Below are positions 24,691 to 38,500 of a stretch of DNA of 64,000 nt, piece after piece. A program made the translations under genes and the position numbers. The notes below the pieces were generated by a model that saw only the letters and a program-made list of their open reading frames with translations, was not told where the DNA came from and searched no databases. Numbering within the stretch: the stretch's first letter is position 1; every line of letters begins with the position of its first letter. The stretch comes from Limonium bicolor. Taxonomy: Eukaryota > Streptophyta > Magnoliopsida > Caryophyllales > Plumbaginaceae. The DNA lies in contig CM041778.1 of assembly GCA_023374045.1 (NCBI GenBank), positions 92,692,839 to 92,756,838 of the forward strand, written 5' to 3'.

Positions 24691-27600
24691 GTACAAGTCT
24701 AACAACATGTAAAGATCATAATTGAAACTTTCAAAGAATGTTACCATGTCTAACGAGTGCTCTGGTAAAAGGTTTGCCGCTCCTACTATGTCACTCATGA
24801 ATCTCATGACATAGTATCCACATTCTGAACCCCAGATTGCACGGACACTATACAAACGCACATATTGACAGTTATAAACAAGTTTAAACATTATAACACA
24901 AATTTATCAATTAATAGAGTACCTTGACTAGGTTCCAAGGGATGTCACGCTTCGTTGTTTTATTATGGAGAGATAATGCAGCTCTCATGGAACTATATAC
25001 ATCAGCAATACATATAGTTTTAAGCATCAGTAGCAAGTTATGAAACAGTTAATGTTAAGTAATAAAAATTGTTGTTTACGATAACAAACTAATACCCCAG
25101 TATTGCGGTGGAGATCTTCGGTCTCTTGGTAGCCTTACCAAGTGAGTCAAATTGCAAGATTCGTGGGTGCTTCAACATCACCAGCACAATCAATGACCAA
25201 TGTCGACTGTCCACAAATTACACAATGTGTTGTAATCATTAAGCAACTAACACAAACTATATGTTTTAGATAATACTAAGAGAAATAGTCAAATATCATA
25301 CTTTGAATGATATGGCAGCATAATAAATGACTTGTTAGAACATTCAAAGACGGCATTCGTCATATACTGCATAAGGCCTTCCATATCACTTGTCATCTGG
25401 ACTTCACTGCACATAGCAGGACACAGGAATCCGAATCTGTGATCTTCATAGACATTGATCGCCTTATCATGCACCCACCTATGAGGCAATATCATTAGTC
25501 GATCATTAACTTTTTATTCAAACATCTAATTCATCATCAATAAATGAATTCAAAATACAAAAGGTAGAAGTCACTCACATGGCGGCTGACTTGATAATCG
25601 ACACATTCAACCAATCCCTCCTGAAGCACTCGAAGTCGGACATATACATCCCAAATCGATGTATATCTTCTCCTTGAACTCTAAAGTGAAATATCCGCTC
25701 GGGATCTTCCACAGTGAGGGAATCACAATCAGGTGGTAGCAGCAACAAGGATGAATGCAGAATCTGCATATTAGTCGGCAGGCCGGCCAATATTCTTTTC
25801 TCCACCAAAGCAGGTCTAAGCACGAAATTGTGGATGCCTTTGATTGCACAGGCGCAGCAATTCTTTTTCCTTTGCCCTTATCAGTCTTCGGTCGGCTCAT
25901 ATCCTATAATATTAGTATAATTAAGTATATGGATGCAAGGTGGTACACCAATAGTTTTATAGCAGGGTTAAGAGTAAATACCTGCCCAGGGAGTCTGACC
26001 AATCGTACAGGCCACTGCACTGTCGCAGTTTGTGCGGAACGCAAGGTAGGTCTTTGTTTGACCGGCACCGGTAAACCGATGTCAGCATGCTCTGCAACAA
26101 ATTCGTCCAGAAGCACTCGTGCATGGTAATGTCGGAGTGGTTCACCGTGCACATATCACTTGGAAGAGAGGGGAAAAGTTTTCCCCATGCAACCATGACC
26201 TCTTCTACTCCAATTTGTAAAAACAGATGGCACTCAGTGGGGTTCTGAGTGTTATGTGGAACTTGTTTAGATAAAAATTGAGAATTCTTCTATGATGATA
26301 TTAGTGATCAAGTGAAAAATCTTAATCGTCATGTACTCATTGAAATGTTAGTCTAACCTTAGAGATGCATAGGGAAACGGATCAGCCGAGTGGACACTAC
26401 TTCTCACTACCGGTGCACTCTGCTGCTGAATGGGTGACTGATCAACTGGTGGTCGAGAAACCTCTTGGCTGTCATGTGCTGTGGCTGAAGCCTTGACATA
26501 GCGTGAGCGATCCTCTCGTCGACGTTCTGAGTAATCCTTGCTCCATCTCAGCCAACGCTCTCAGGTGCTCCTCGTAGCTAATCGACTTTTCCTGTGCACT
26601 TCTGGACCCGGGTACGCCAAATGCCTGGCGGATACCAACGTGCCCACCAAACCCAATGGCACGACCTGGATGATCCTTCTTACCAAGAGCGCGTGTAAGA
26701 GGATCATCATTCCTATGTGAGGTCCAGGTGCCCTGGGTGAGCTGAGAGCTTAATTCACCCTAATACAAACACACAAATACAGTTATTAGTTTAACAATAA
26801 GTTCATATACAAATGAAATGAACAGTTTGACTAAAAAAGAAATGATATCACTTACCATTTGAGCAATAACTGCTCTCGTGGCTTCATCGTATTGAGGATT
26901 TTCGGGAGTAGAGTTCTTCGGATGTGGCTTAACTCTCACACTTTCATTCTTCTTCCATTGGCATCCAATGAGCCATCCGTGGGCAGATATCCTTTTTGCT
27001 CCCATTCTGGTACCCTTTGAGCAATACTTTTTCCACCTAAGTGGTGAGGGTACAGATTCTTTAGCATTTGCGTTGTTGTTGCGCACGGAGAGCCTGCATA
27101 AATTAATGGGATCATGTTAAGTGAAATTGAAACAAAAAAAATATAAGAAATTAAGATTAATTTATGTATGTATGACAATAAAGTGCACCTGGAACTCCGG
27201 TGTGTGACGCCTCTCAACAAATTGTAGCATTGCTCTTTGTTATGCCCTCGTAAACCTCCCATGGTGGTCTCTCACCGTCTCCACCATGATCTGGCTCATC
27301 TGGATCTTCTGGAGTAGGCATCTTGTAGATGAACTTGTCAGTCAACTTATTCTGTGGTCCCGGAACTGGTTTCGACATCGCTGATAGCACTCCTTTTTAG
27401 GCGGGATCACGGAGAACGAGACTACGTACATGATCATTCAGTTAGTAAAGTAAACATAAAATGTTCTATTTTTTTCACAAAAGATCATAGTAATAATGTA
27501 GAGATTTACCTGAAGACGCTGAAACATAGTATCCTTCAATGATTGAGGCACTTGCTTCCAGTTGTGGTTTATGTTGCAATATGACTTCACCAAATGGCTA

Positions 27601-27924
27601 CCGTAAGCGGTGAAGTCATTCTTCCAATTACCATGGGGTTGGTTGAACTGATTGAAGTCCACCGGTTTTGTAGGAGGGCCCTTGTTAGCCTTCAGCCCAC
27701 GTGTTGCACCTCTCTTCTTTTGCTTCTTCGCCTCTGGTGGGACAACTGACTCCTCTTCGGTCTGCTGTGAAGGGCCAGCCTCAGTCTCCTGTACTGCTAA
27801 CTGGTCCTTCTTCTTCTTTCCTCCTCTTCTCTGTGACCGCTTACTTGGTCTATTCTGCTGTGGCTCAGGTTCTCCAGTCATGAGAAGCCGTCCAATGGGG
27901 TCATCCATAGGGTGATCATCCACT
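24691..27924 (-). pseudogene. TNP1-like CACTA protein with C-terminal Ulp1 (C48) protease, multi-exon
   Basis: Order on the minus strand: a Lys- and Gln-rich basic exon (27923-27520; KRSQRRGGKKKK); a Transposase_24-like part (Y-P-H-H-L-G-G-K-S-I-A-Q-R-V near 27040, then D-D-P-L-T-R-A-L-G-K-K at about 26710); V-H-G-E-P-L-R-H-Y-H-A-R-V near 26150; then a Ulp1/C48 cysteine-protease domain in several exons. The protease triad is visible: His in H-W-S-L (25200-25202), Asp in F-D-S-L (25146-25148), Cys in S-E-C-G-Y-Y-V-M (24820-24822). Ulp1 enzymes remove SUMO; in transposons the role is unknown. The first exon follows a 3' splice site (ttttgcag), so the true start is upstream. At least one frameshift near 26950-27100 suggests decay. 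Confidence 0.75.
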
Positions 27925-28072
27925 GCAAAAAAAATAACAAAGCATTTTCATCAGATAAAGTCATAACATAAATACTATGATGCATAACAATAACAGTTAA
28001 GATGACATTACAGTCTACATTCTACTAACAACATTACCTTTCACGTACAAAAACATAAATCATTTATATTTT

Positions 28073-28624
28073 CTACCCAAACCCCTCATCATGGTCAGAT
28101 CGTGCATAGAGCAAATCGTTTTCGGTATCATCATCAATCGAATCCGGTAATCCAGTAGGAAACAAGGATGTTTCCTCTACAGTCTCATTTTCATCGTTAT
28201 CCTCATTTTCATTTTCGATTACAACCGGCCTTCTTCCTGGAAGAACAACAGACCATCTGCAGTCTTTCGGATCCTCAACATACCACACTTGTTCGCAATC
28301 CTTTCCCAGAACAAATTGATCATCATTATAACCGTGTAACCGTGAAAGATCAACCAAGGTAAGTCCTCCATCATTTTGGTACCCGCGTCGGTTGTCCACC
28401 CACTTGCACCGAAACAACAGAAAGGAATCAATGTCATAGTCTAGTTCCCAGATGTCCTCGATGACACCATAATACCAATTACTAACTGGTTGAGATCGGT
28501 TACCGCTGTGGTACTCAGTGGCAGCAGCTTCAATTTTTACCCCACTATTCTGGTTTATCGATTTGGCATCTTGACGTGCAGTGTAGTATGTGTACCCACT
28601 AATATCATACCCCTCAAATGATGT
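28073..28624 (-). pseudogene. tnp2: TNP2 transposase, C-terminal exon part (DUF4216)
   Basis: Continues the transposase frame of 43521-46244 after the LTR element. The frame reads S-F-E-G-Y-D-I-S-G-Y-T-Y-Y-T-A-R-Q-D, then Q-N-S-G-V, W-Y-Y-G-V-I-E-D-I-W-E-L-D-Y and R-C-K-W-V-D, the DUF4216 pattern of plant CACTA TNP2 proteins, and ends in an acidic tail. The stop is at the low-coordinate end. The four residues before this at 28625-28636 come from the inserted LTR. The next gene on this strand starts about 150 bp away. Confidence 0.88.
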
Positions 28625-31097
28625 TGAGATACCCACGAATTTTCATGTTAAGAATAATATAATTCTTTTTTTTTTTAGAATGAATAAGTCCGAAGTTAGT
28701 ATTATAGTGGCCCGGGGAAGTTAAACGATACTCTTTTATTAAATTCTTTCCTCTTTCTAAAATGTTACAGTTATCCGCAATGTCCTTGCCCTTACTAATC
28801 ATATTCCTATTGTTAATATTATTATCATTTAAATACTACTTCATCCTTCTTAGATGTTACAATGTTATTTAAGTTCCCAGAATACAATCCTAGAATTTCT
28901 TTTCCAAATTGATTCATCTTAAATTCCTAGAGTTCGAATTCAATTTTACTTTCTCTTAGTAAATTAGCATTAACTTTAAGAGTTCAAATCCCATTTGACT
29001 TCTCCAAAATTAGTAAGATATTAATCCTCTATTATTCTCTTAATATTATATTACTAATATTCTAGATCCTTCTTTAACGTAATTATTTTCCTCTTACTAG
29101 GATTACTGATTTGTTTCACTCTATCCTTATTTATTTCAATCTCTTCCCTAGATTAAATAAATGTTTATTAATGATTTTCCTAGATATTCTACTCTCATCC
29201 TTATCTTGTTACAACGGTTTAACCACTCCCTCCTGTTATTTTGAATTGTAGATCTATTAAATTATTTATTTCTAAGTTGATATTGTTAACAATCTCGATC
29301 CTTCTACTGGCTTTTCTTAATGTTAGTGATTTTTATACCTTTCGAATATCTATAATACTAGTTACTAGAACCCTTCTTAAAATTATTTAATAACTTTCTT
29401 TTCTTTAACATAGATTATTATTTATTAATTTAATAACATCTCTCTTTGTTTAGTAAATTACTTCTATTTAAAACATCGACTTTCTTCACTTCTCTTCATC
29501 CTCAACGTATTGCCATTACGCTCGTCCAAACTCTCAAAATTCGCGCAACTCTTCTACGTTCTTACTTCCACTAAAATCTTCTCGATTCTTCACCTTGAAA
29601 CCTTTGCAAATTCACGTTCTTCATCATGCTGCTGTCAGATTGCCTTCCCGGTGCCAATTAGGATTACGTTGGGTAAAGTATTCTACCTAGATAGTCGATT
29701 AAATTATTCGGTTGTGTTTGGTAGACTCTAATTGTTGATTATATATATTTAGACTCCAATTTCGTCGACAAGTGTTACCAGTAGTCCTGTAGAGTTGATC
29801 TCTTCAAGTTGTTTGTCTAATCAGGTAAATTTCTATGCTCATGTCTATTTGACTGATGTTTTACAATTTGGAGGAAAAAGGCTTTGGCTATGTTTTAATG
29901 GATTCTCATTTGGTGTTTGGAAATTGGGATTGTTTCCCACGTTTTGGAATTGGAGGAATTGGATTGTGTTGTGGTATTTCAGTTGTGGATTTTTGGGAGT
30001 CTTTCGCGGGATGCATTCCTCTGTTTGGGAGCCCACAGGTGCTCCCCATTATTATTATTTGCGTTGCACACAATGTTGCAGTTAAGCCCTCTGATCTACT
30101 CTATGTTACTGCTGTTTCATAGGGGGTGTGCACACTTAAGGACTTAGGGTGAGGTGGTTGTTTGACGGTCCCATAGGTGACTGTCCTGGAATTGTTGTTT
30201 GATGGTCCCATAGGTGACTGTCCTGGAATTAATGTTTGGGGTCCCCTAGGTGACCCCGTGTTTGGAAATGTGGTTTTCTCCTGTTGAAAGCTCCCTACTA
30301 TGGTTTTGTTGTTTATGGTGATTTCTGGAGAACTATTCTAATGCTCGATAAACTATTCCCATCTGATTGACAAATGACAAAATGAATTTTAAAATGTATT
30401 TTACAGATTGAGGTAGGGTTTACTCAGTTTATCTGATTTGTGCGATCCCTTCGTGTTTTTGTCTATTGTATTCTGATCGCAGGTGATGGTTGCTGAAGTT
30501 TGGGGATTGGGAATGCGCTACCACATAGTTCTAGAGTTGATTAATTGTCATTGAGATACAGTATTTAAATGGCGATGTTTTGAATATTTATTTCTGTTGA
30601 ATTGTTTAAGGTTTAGCCTGAGCACTCATGGGATTGAGTGTGGCGGTAGCACTCTGGATTTGAGAATATTTTTCCGCTGTGTTTTTATGGTAAAAATTCA
30701 CTACATATGCTTATAAAACATTCACTTTCCATTGGCATTAATATTATGGTCATTTTGTACCCTTCTAATCTTGTTTTCGTTTTGGTTTTCATAAATTTGG
30801 ACCTGTCCGAACGTCCGTCCGGACATCCATGTTCGGACAGGCCCCGAGAGTATTTTGTTTTTTACAGTATTAGTGTGTCCGAACATCTGTCCGAGCTTAC
30901 ATGTTCGGATAGCATGCGAGGACGGGTCTGAACTGTAAGTCTCGGCACATGTCCGAACTTACATGTTCGGACTAATGTTCGGACAAACCTGATATCTCAA
31001 TTTTAAGACTCGTTTGACATCCGTTTTAATCCCCGTCTGCGGCGTTGGATTCGTATCGTTTTATACTTTATAATGAGGCAAAATCCAGGGTGTTACA
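28625..31097 (+). repeat. 5' LTR
   Basis: Starts tgagatacccacgaatt and ends ccagggtgttaca. It holds a 37-bp direct repeat (ggtcccataggtgactgtcc..., from about 30167) and a cluster of tgtccga/tcggaca palindromes (30801-30990). It matches 35572-37810 plus 43295-43520. Confidence 0.88.
30801..30990 (+). repeat. TGTCCG/CGGACA hairpin cluster in the LTR
   Basis: cctgtccgaacgtccgtccg pairs with cggacatccatgttcggacagg to make a strong stem, and further tgtccgaac...gttcggac pairs follow to about 30990. The 3' LTR copy is split by insert C within this cluster. Confidence 0.75.
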
Positions 31098-31100
31098 AGG

Positions 31101-31112
31101 TGGTATCAGAGC
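31101..31112 (+). other. Primer-binding site
   Basis: tggtatcagagc, complementary to the 3' end of initiator methionine tRNA, begins 3 nt after the 5' LTR end. It is the standard primer site of many plant LTR retrotransposons and fixes the orientation as plus. Confidence 0.92.
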
Positions 31113-34100
31113 ATGGTTTTCGAAATAAGATAAGAATTGGTTGAAACGGATTAAAAATTGGAATAAGCCGTCTTTGGGGAATTGGCTTGTGTGTTATGAT
31201 GTGTGCTTGGTTGTGTTATGCTGAAGTGTGTTGAGTTATGTACTCTCATGTATTGTGTGAGGTATTGGAATGTGTTGAGATGGATAATGGGTGGTATACT
31301 TATATATATATACTTTATTATATACATTATTACGTGAATCGTTAGTAGTTGATTTTAGTGTAGAATGGGAATCAGTTATGGGGAATGCTGAGAATAAATT
31401 GCTTAGAACAAGGGTTGGAGGTATTGGTTGTTTGGATATTTTCTAGGATGATTTGTGTGACACCTTCTGGTGAGTTCTACTTCTCCTTGATGATATAATA
31501 TTTCCTTATATGTTATATGAATGAATTTATAAATCTACACATTCTAAGGTGTACAATATTATCAATGTTTATGGTTGTTGTGAAGTAGTAAGTCTCTATG
31601 TGATGTACCAGACGGACAATATAGTCCAATCTTTGGGTTGGTTTCTTCCCTTGTTTGTGAATGTGTGTATTATGGTACCTACTTATAAAGGATTTTTGAT
31701 GACAATATATAGACTAATTTGTCGTCATGTATTCGTAAGGGGGGAATAAGAATATAAGGGACATATATATATATATTTACTCTAGCAATGACTACCAGGT
31801 ATTGAAAATATTTGTATATATACACATATATAGATATAATTAGAGAAAGAAATATTGGTATATTATCGGTGTTAGTGCTAGAGAAATTTTGAAATATTAG
31901 TGATTCTGAATTGAATTAAACTAGGGGAAAATGTTCACTTTTGCCGTCATGGTAGTGTGTAAATTTGTTTTTCTATGTGACGAGCTTCTGTGAAAAGATT
32001 CTAGCATCTTTATTTAATGTTGTCTGTTCAAAGTGTCTGTAGTGATTTATTTTGGGTTAACTAAAGTTATTGAAAGTCATAACAACTGTTAATTATATTA
32101 ACTACAACGTAAGGAATAATTGTTAGTTTTAATTGTCATCTATGTTATTTGGCGGTTAGATTTATAAGATGACTTCCATATTTTATTTAGTTTAAATGAA
32201 CCTAAGAGTATTCAGTAAGCAAATAGTTATGTGATTAACCAGTTTCTCAAGAATATTATATATGTAGCCAATAGAGTGTTGTTTGAAAATTTTTTTTACG
32301 CTTATTTAAAAGCAGATATTTTGTAGTATATATATTTCGTCTACATCTTACTTAATATGTTTATGAACAATAATTTGTCGCAATTATTTTATTGACTGGA
32401 ACACTAGGGAATTTATTTATTTTTATTTTATTTGGGATTATTTGTGAGCAAAATGATAAATAGATTGCATATAACGGGGTTACAAATTGTTACGGTTGGG
32501 GACTTAAGAAAAGGGAAAATAATAATAGTATTAATAAAATAAAATAAAGAGAAGCACGGTAGGTGCAATAGACCTTTACATGCTCATCAGTAGGAGGTTA
32601 AAAATTAGCATATTTATGAGTATATATATGGACGTATGTATCTTATTAATTATAAATAGTTGTTTTCTTCTTGTTTAACTACCCTGTGAGTACGGGAGAT
32701 ATGAGCAATGTTGACATAATATGTATGTGTGCTTGGATATTATAGGGTAATCATACTACTCTTGTTGATTGAGTACCTATATATTTCCTATCAAGATAGA
32801 CTAAGGGATGTTACACGTTTTACTAAATGACAGTATTTTTGTAGTGTTTCGTACCAGGGTAGAGCATGACATGTTACATGTATTATGGATGTGATGTATT
32901 GGTTGATCTTTGAGCTAGATTTTGTTGACCCCTTGCTGTTTGAAATTTATATTAAGAAGATGGTTTAGTGAATTTGTGTGCTAATTTGGACAGACGCTAG
33001 TATTGTAAATTTATCAGAATTTTTTTGTTAAAATATTGAGATTAAGACCCCTGATTGAGTTCCATTTATGTGTTGACGAACTGGTTAGCAGTACCATATT
33101 AAATAATAGCATGAAGTGTACTAAGTGATGAAATATTTGGTTGTCAGTTATTTATAAAGGTCCTTCTGAGGTATTGAAATATAATCAGTGTGTTAGGGAA
33201 ATGATTTGTGATTATGACTTTTTACAACGTGGTAATTATTGATGTATGTGAGGTTCGTAGCTAGACAAAGTATATGACAACTGATGTGTTGCTTCCCTTG
33301 TATTTTTAGATGTGTGTACTAAGTGATTATTTATGTTGATCTTCTCGAGAAGTTTTGTGATAAATATTTTTAATGTGATAGTATTTTGGATGAATCTCAT
33401 GCTAAGTGTTGAAGAGACCCTGGTGTTCTGATTTAGTGAAATTTGTTTTGTAATTGTTTGTATTATAAATCTTGATGAATTCTCATAGCCTGTTACAAAT
33501 TGATTAACTATGTCTCATTACATAACAATAAAATAAGGCTAGTATTTAACTGAGCATTCGGTGTTTGGAAATAACTTGAGTTTTGTAGACTTAATAGGGG
33601 AAGCATAAAGTAGATAGAGAAAGGATTAGAATTACGATACTTGTAACTGGAGATTATTGTAGAAATTATCAATGGAATTGTTGTGTTGGTCTTATCGGTT
33701 ATGTTATAGGGTCGAGAGGTTGACTTGAGCAAATGGAAGTGTCTAAATTGGAATTAGAATTAAAATGGGAAAAGAGGTAAGGGTATGAGTTGTGGGAACA
33801 TTTTGTTGTGATTCCTGTTATGTCCTTGTATGAATTTTATACTAACTTACAGGAGGTGCAATATGATAATAATTAACCGTTTGGTTGATTTGTAATTATA
33901 AATATGTGTTATGCTCTTCCGTTGAGCTAGGTAGTTCATTGATTGGATGTATTTGTTTCCTTGTGTTTTGGATGTGTATATTATGGTTATTGCTTAATTT
34001 TAGAATTATTGAGATCTTTACACAATGGATAACTATTTTAAGATGATGGTTTGGTTAATCCCTACGCTAAGTGTGGTGGAGTCACTAGTGTCCAGGCTGA

Positions 34101-35558
34101 CTGGAAATTATTTGGAGATGTGTGATTGATTGGAACTTATGATGAGTCTTCATTGTCGATTGTTAATTGGTTAACAGCATCTTGATTTGTAATAGTACAG
34201 ATTATATTATTTATTGAGCCATTGATGATCAATGAGTTACTGTAGTTTTGGTAAACGATTTGAGAGGTAGCCAACCGCTATACAAAAAAAAAAACTTTTT
34301 TGGCGATTTGCGAGAGATTTATCCTGGATCACATGGTTGGTGTTATGTTTGAGAAAGCAAAATGATACAATCATGGATAGGAGATTGAGTGTAATATCTT
34401 TGTGATTTTAAGGGGTTGTGTTTCATGTAGGTTTTAAGATTTTGGTTGAGAGTTTGTATACAGATCTTGGTTATGTTGGTAAGCGATGGTTGGTGTTTGA
34501 GTCTTTGGCTATTGACTTTTGCATGGGGGAGTAGGTTAACTGGTGAATTGTGACCTTTGGGTGAATGTTTCTTATATGAATGTGATGTGAATATTGGAGG
34601 TAAAGTATTAAACTTTTGGGATTATCAGTGAGAGATATAGACTCAGAAAATAATGGCATATGTATGACTTTGTCAGTGAAAATTGGGTAATTGAGGTGCA
34701 TTGATTTCATGGTTGTTTTGATGCTTTTGCCTGTATGAGATTGTTAGAGAATGTGAATTTAGTTAAATGTTTAAGATGTATAAGAAATTGGATGATTGGT
34801 TACAGGTCTGGAATATGTATAAAAGTTCACCTTTAAACCTTGGGAATAGATCTCTTGGGACATTGATGAAATTTTCTAAGCTGGATGTTGAATATAAGAA
34901 GAGGAACTAGTCTCAATGAAGAAAGGTAGGAGTATATTTTAGGATTACAAGATATAACTGGTAGGGATCTAGGATTCCAGTTCAAGAGATAACATTTAGT
35001 TTTGGGAGAATTTCTCCGAGGAAGGCTAATAAAAGTTCTTAGAATGAGCTTAATCTTTAGCGAATTTTGTGGTGGTTAAAAGAAGAATTGGAGATTGTTC
35101 TGTGAGTTCCTTTAATTGTTAATTTTCAGTTGGTGCTTATTGAGTTAATTCATTTATCGTTCTCGGTGGAAGATTGGAATCTTGATTCATGAATGTTAGG
35201 GTGTAGATTCTGACTTCTTGGAAGACATGATATATAGTAAGTGGTATACTATAGGTGGACTTAAAATGGAAAATGGCATGGTAATTGGTGGATTAGTAGG
35301 ATGTGAACTGGTATTGAATTAATGTTATTAATGTGATGTGATGATTATAGAATGATTGAATTGGTTTGGACTTTGGTCCTATGTGTTGGTTTGCCTTAAA
35401 GTTTCAGGCTTCTATCTATGTGGTGAACCGTTTGATTTGGCTTGAAATTTGGATTATGTATTGGAATGGTTGTCCAAGGGGCAGAGGACCACCAGTCCTT
35501 TGTCATTCGACCGGTGTGCTTTAAATTAGTTTCAGCTTCGAGGGCGAAGCTTTCTTTT
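31113..35558 (+). other. Internal region without gag-pol
   Basis: 4.4 kb of AT-rich sequence with no open frame above 80 codons and no protease, RT, RNase H or integrase motif on either strand. The last 100 bp (gcttcgagggcgaagctttcttttaaggggg, given in part) resemble the stretch before the polypurine tract of gypsy elements, so it may descend from a coding element. Movement would need proteins supplied in trans. Confidence 0.65.
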
Positions 35559-35571
35559 AAGGGGGATGAGA

Positions 35572-38500
35572 TGAAATACCCACGAATTTTTATGTTAAGA
35601 ATAATATAATTCTTTTTTTTTTAAATGAATAAGTCCGAAGTTAGTATTATAGTGGCCCAGGGAAGTTAAACGATACTCTTTTATTAAATTCTTTCCTCTT
35701 TCTAAAATGTTACAGTTATCCGCAATGTCCTTGCCCTTACTAATCATATTCCTATTGTTAATATTATTATCATTTAAATACTACTTCATCCTTCTTAGAT
35801 GTTACAATGTTATTTAAGTTCCCAGAATACAATCCTAGAATTTCTTTTCCAAATGATTAATCTTAAATTCCTAGAGTTCGAATTCAATTTTACTTTCTCT
35901 TAGTAAATTAGCATTAACTTTAAGAGTTCAAATCCCATTTAACTTCTCCAAAATTAGTAAGATATTAATCCTCTATTATTCTCTTAATATTATATTACTA
36001 ATATTCTAGATCCTTCTTTAACGTAATTATTTTCCTCTTGCTAGGATTACTGATTTGTTTCACTCTATCCTTATTTATTTCAATCTCTTCCCTAGATTAA
36101 ATAAATGTTTATTAATGATTTTCCTAGATATTCTACTCTTATCCTTATCTTGTTACAACGTTTAACCACTTCCTCCTGTTATTTTGAATTGTAGATCTAT
36201 TAAATTATTTATTTCTAAGTTGATATTGTTAACTCTCGATCCTTCTACTGGCTTTTCTTAATGTTAGTGATTTTTATACCTTTCGAATATCTATAATACT
36301 AGTTACTAGAACCCTTCTTAAAATTATTTAATAACTTTCTTTTCTTTAACATAGATTATTATTTATTAATTTAATAACATCTCTCTTTGTTTAGTAAATT
36401 ACTTCTATTTAAAACATCGACTTTCTTCACTTTTCTTCATCCTCAACGTATTGCCATTACGCTCGTCCAAACTCTCAAAATTCACGCAACTCTTCTACGT
36501 TCTTACTTCCACTAAAATCTTCTCGATTCTTCACCTTGAAACCTTTGCAAATTCATGTTCTTCATCATGCTGCTGTCAGATTGCCTTCCCGGTGCCAATT
36601 AGGATTACGTTGGGTAAAGTATTCTACCTAGATAGTCGATTAAATTATTCGGTTGTGTTTGGTAGACTCTAATTGTTGATTATATATATTTAGACTCCAA
36701 TTTCGTCGACAAGTGTTACCAGTAGTCCTGTAGAGTTGATCTCTTCAAGTTGTTTGTCTAATCAGGTAAATTTCTATGCTCATGTCTATTTGACTGATGT
36801 TTTGCAATTTGGAGGAAAAAGGCTTTGGCTATGTTTTAATGGATTCTCATTTGGTGTTTGGAAATTGGGATTGTTTCCCACGTTTTGGAATTGGAGGAAT
36901 TGGATTGTGTTGTGGTATTTCAGTTGTGGATTTTTGGGAGTCTTTAGCAGGATGCATTCCTCTGTTTGGGAGCCCACAGGTGCTCCCCATTATTATTATT
37001 TGCGCTGCACACAATGTTGCAGTTAAGCCCTCTGATCTACTCTATGTTACTGCTGTTTCATAGGGGGTGTGCACACTTAAGGACTTAGGGTGAGGTGGTT
37101 GTTTGACGGTCCCATAGGTGACTGTCCTGGAATTGTTGTTTGATCCCATAGGTGACTGTCCTGGAATTAATGTTTGGGGTCCCCTAGGTGACCCCGTGTT
37201 TGGAAATGTGGTTTTCTCTCTGTTGAAAGCTCCCTACTATGGTTTTGTTGTTTATGGTGATTTCTGGAGAACTATTCTAATGCTCGATAAACTATTCCCA
37301 TCTGATTGACAAATGACAAAATGAATTTTAAAATGTATTTTACAGATTGAGGTAGGGTTTACTCAGTTTATCTGATTTGTGCGATCCCTTCGTGTTTTTG
37401 TCTATTGTATTCTGATCGCAGGTGATGGTTGCTGAAGTTTGGGGATTGGGAATGCGCTACCACATAGTTCTAGAGTTGATTAATTGTCATTGAGATACAG
37501 TATTTAAATGGCGATGTTTTGAATATTTATTTCTGTTGAATTGTTTAAGGTTTAGCCTGAGCACTCATGGGATTGAGTGTGGCGGTAGCACTCTGGATTT
37601 GAGAATATTTTTCCGCTGTGTTTTTATGGTAAAAATTCACTACATATGCTTATAAAACATTCACTTTCCATTGGCATTAATATTATGGTCATTTTGTACC
37701 CTTCTAATCTTGTTTTCGTTTTGGTTTTCATAAATTTGGACCTGTCCGAACGTCCGTCCGGACATCCATGTTCGTACAGGCCCCGAGAGTATTTTGTTTT
37801 TCACAGTATTTGTAACACCCCTCTCCATAATCACGATATAATCCCTCACGTAGCAATAAATAAAACGTCTCGCAGCAGAAAAATAAATAACAATTACAAA
37901 ACTCACACGGGTGTCACCGGCCATTACTCGCCCATGCGAGCAACGTAGCCAAACTACATCCAACTTCCAAAATAAACAAACTGCTAACCGCAGTGATAAC
38001 GAGAACTCCTATACATCATACTAAGTCCATAACCATAAACATCGACAAGTGAGCGACTACCCAATCCTGAAAAATACATAACCTTACCATAAGACCATAC
38101 ACCATCTTCATTACTATACAACATCTCCAATTACCCTGTTCCTGCTCTTCAACTCCGGCAATGGTCAACAACCTGAAATGGTGTAGTATCAGCGATAGAC
38201 GCTGAGTATGCCGGGCCTGGACCCTAATGGTCACTTGTCATTTTAACCATCTATTATTATATCGGTTTCATGCTTTACCATTTTACAGTTATAATCAAAA
38301 CTGAAGCATAAATGTATAATATACATAATCAACCATCCAAATATTCATAGATATTCAACCATCCATCCAATCCACAATCATTTAATAACACAATCCACAA
38401 TTATATATCGAACGTATCGAACAATACAATATAATGTACAATGTACATTCGCCGTAGCGTACAGTTTTCATATTTAATTTACCTTAGCCTTGTAGGCTCC

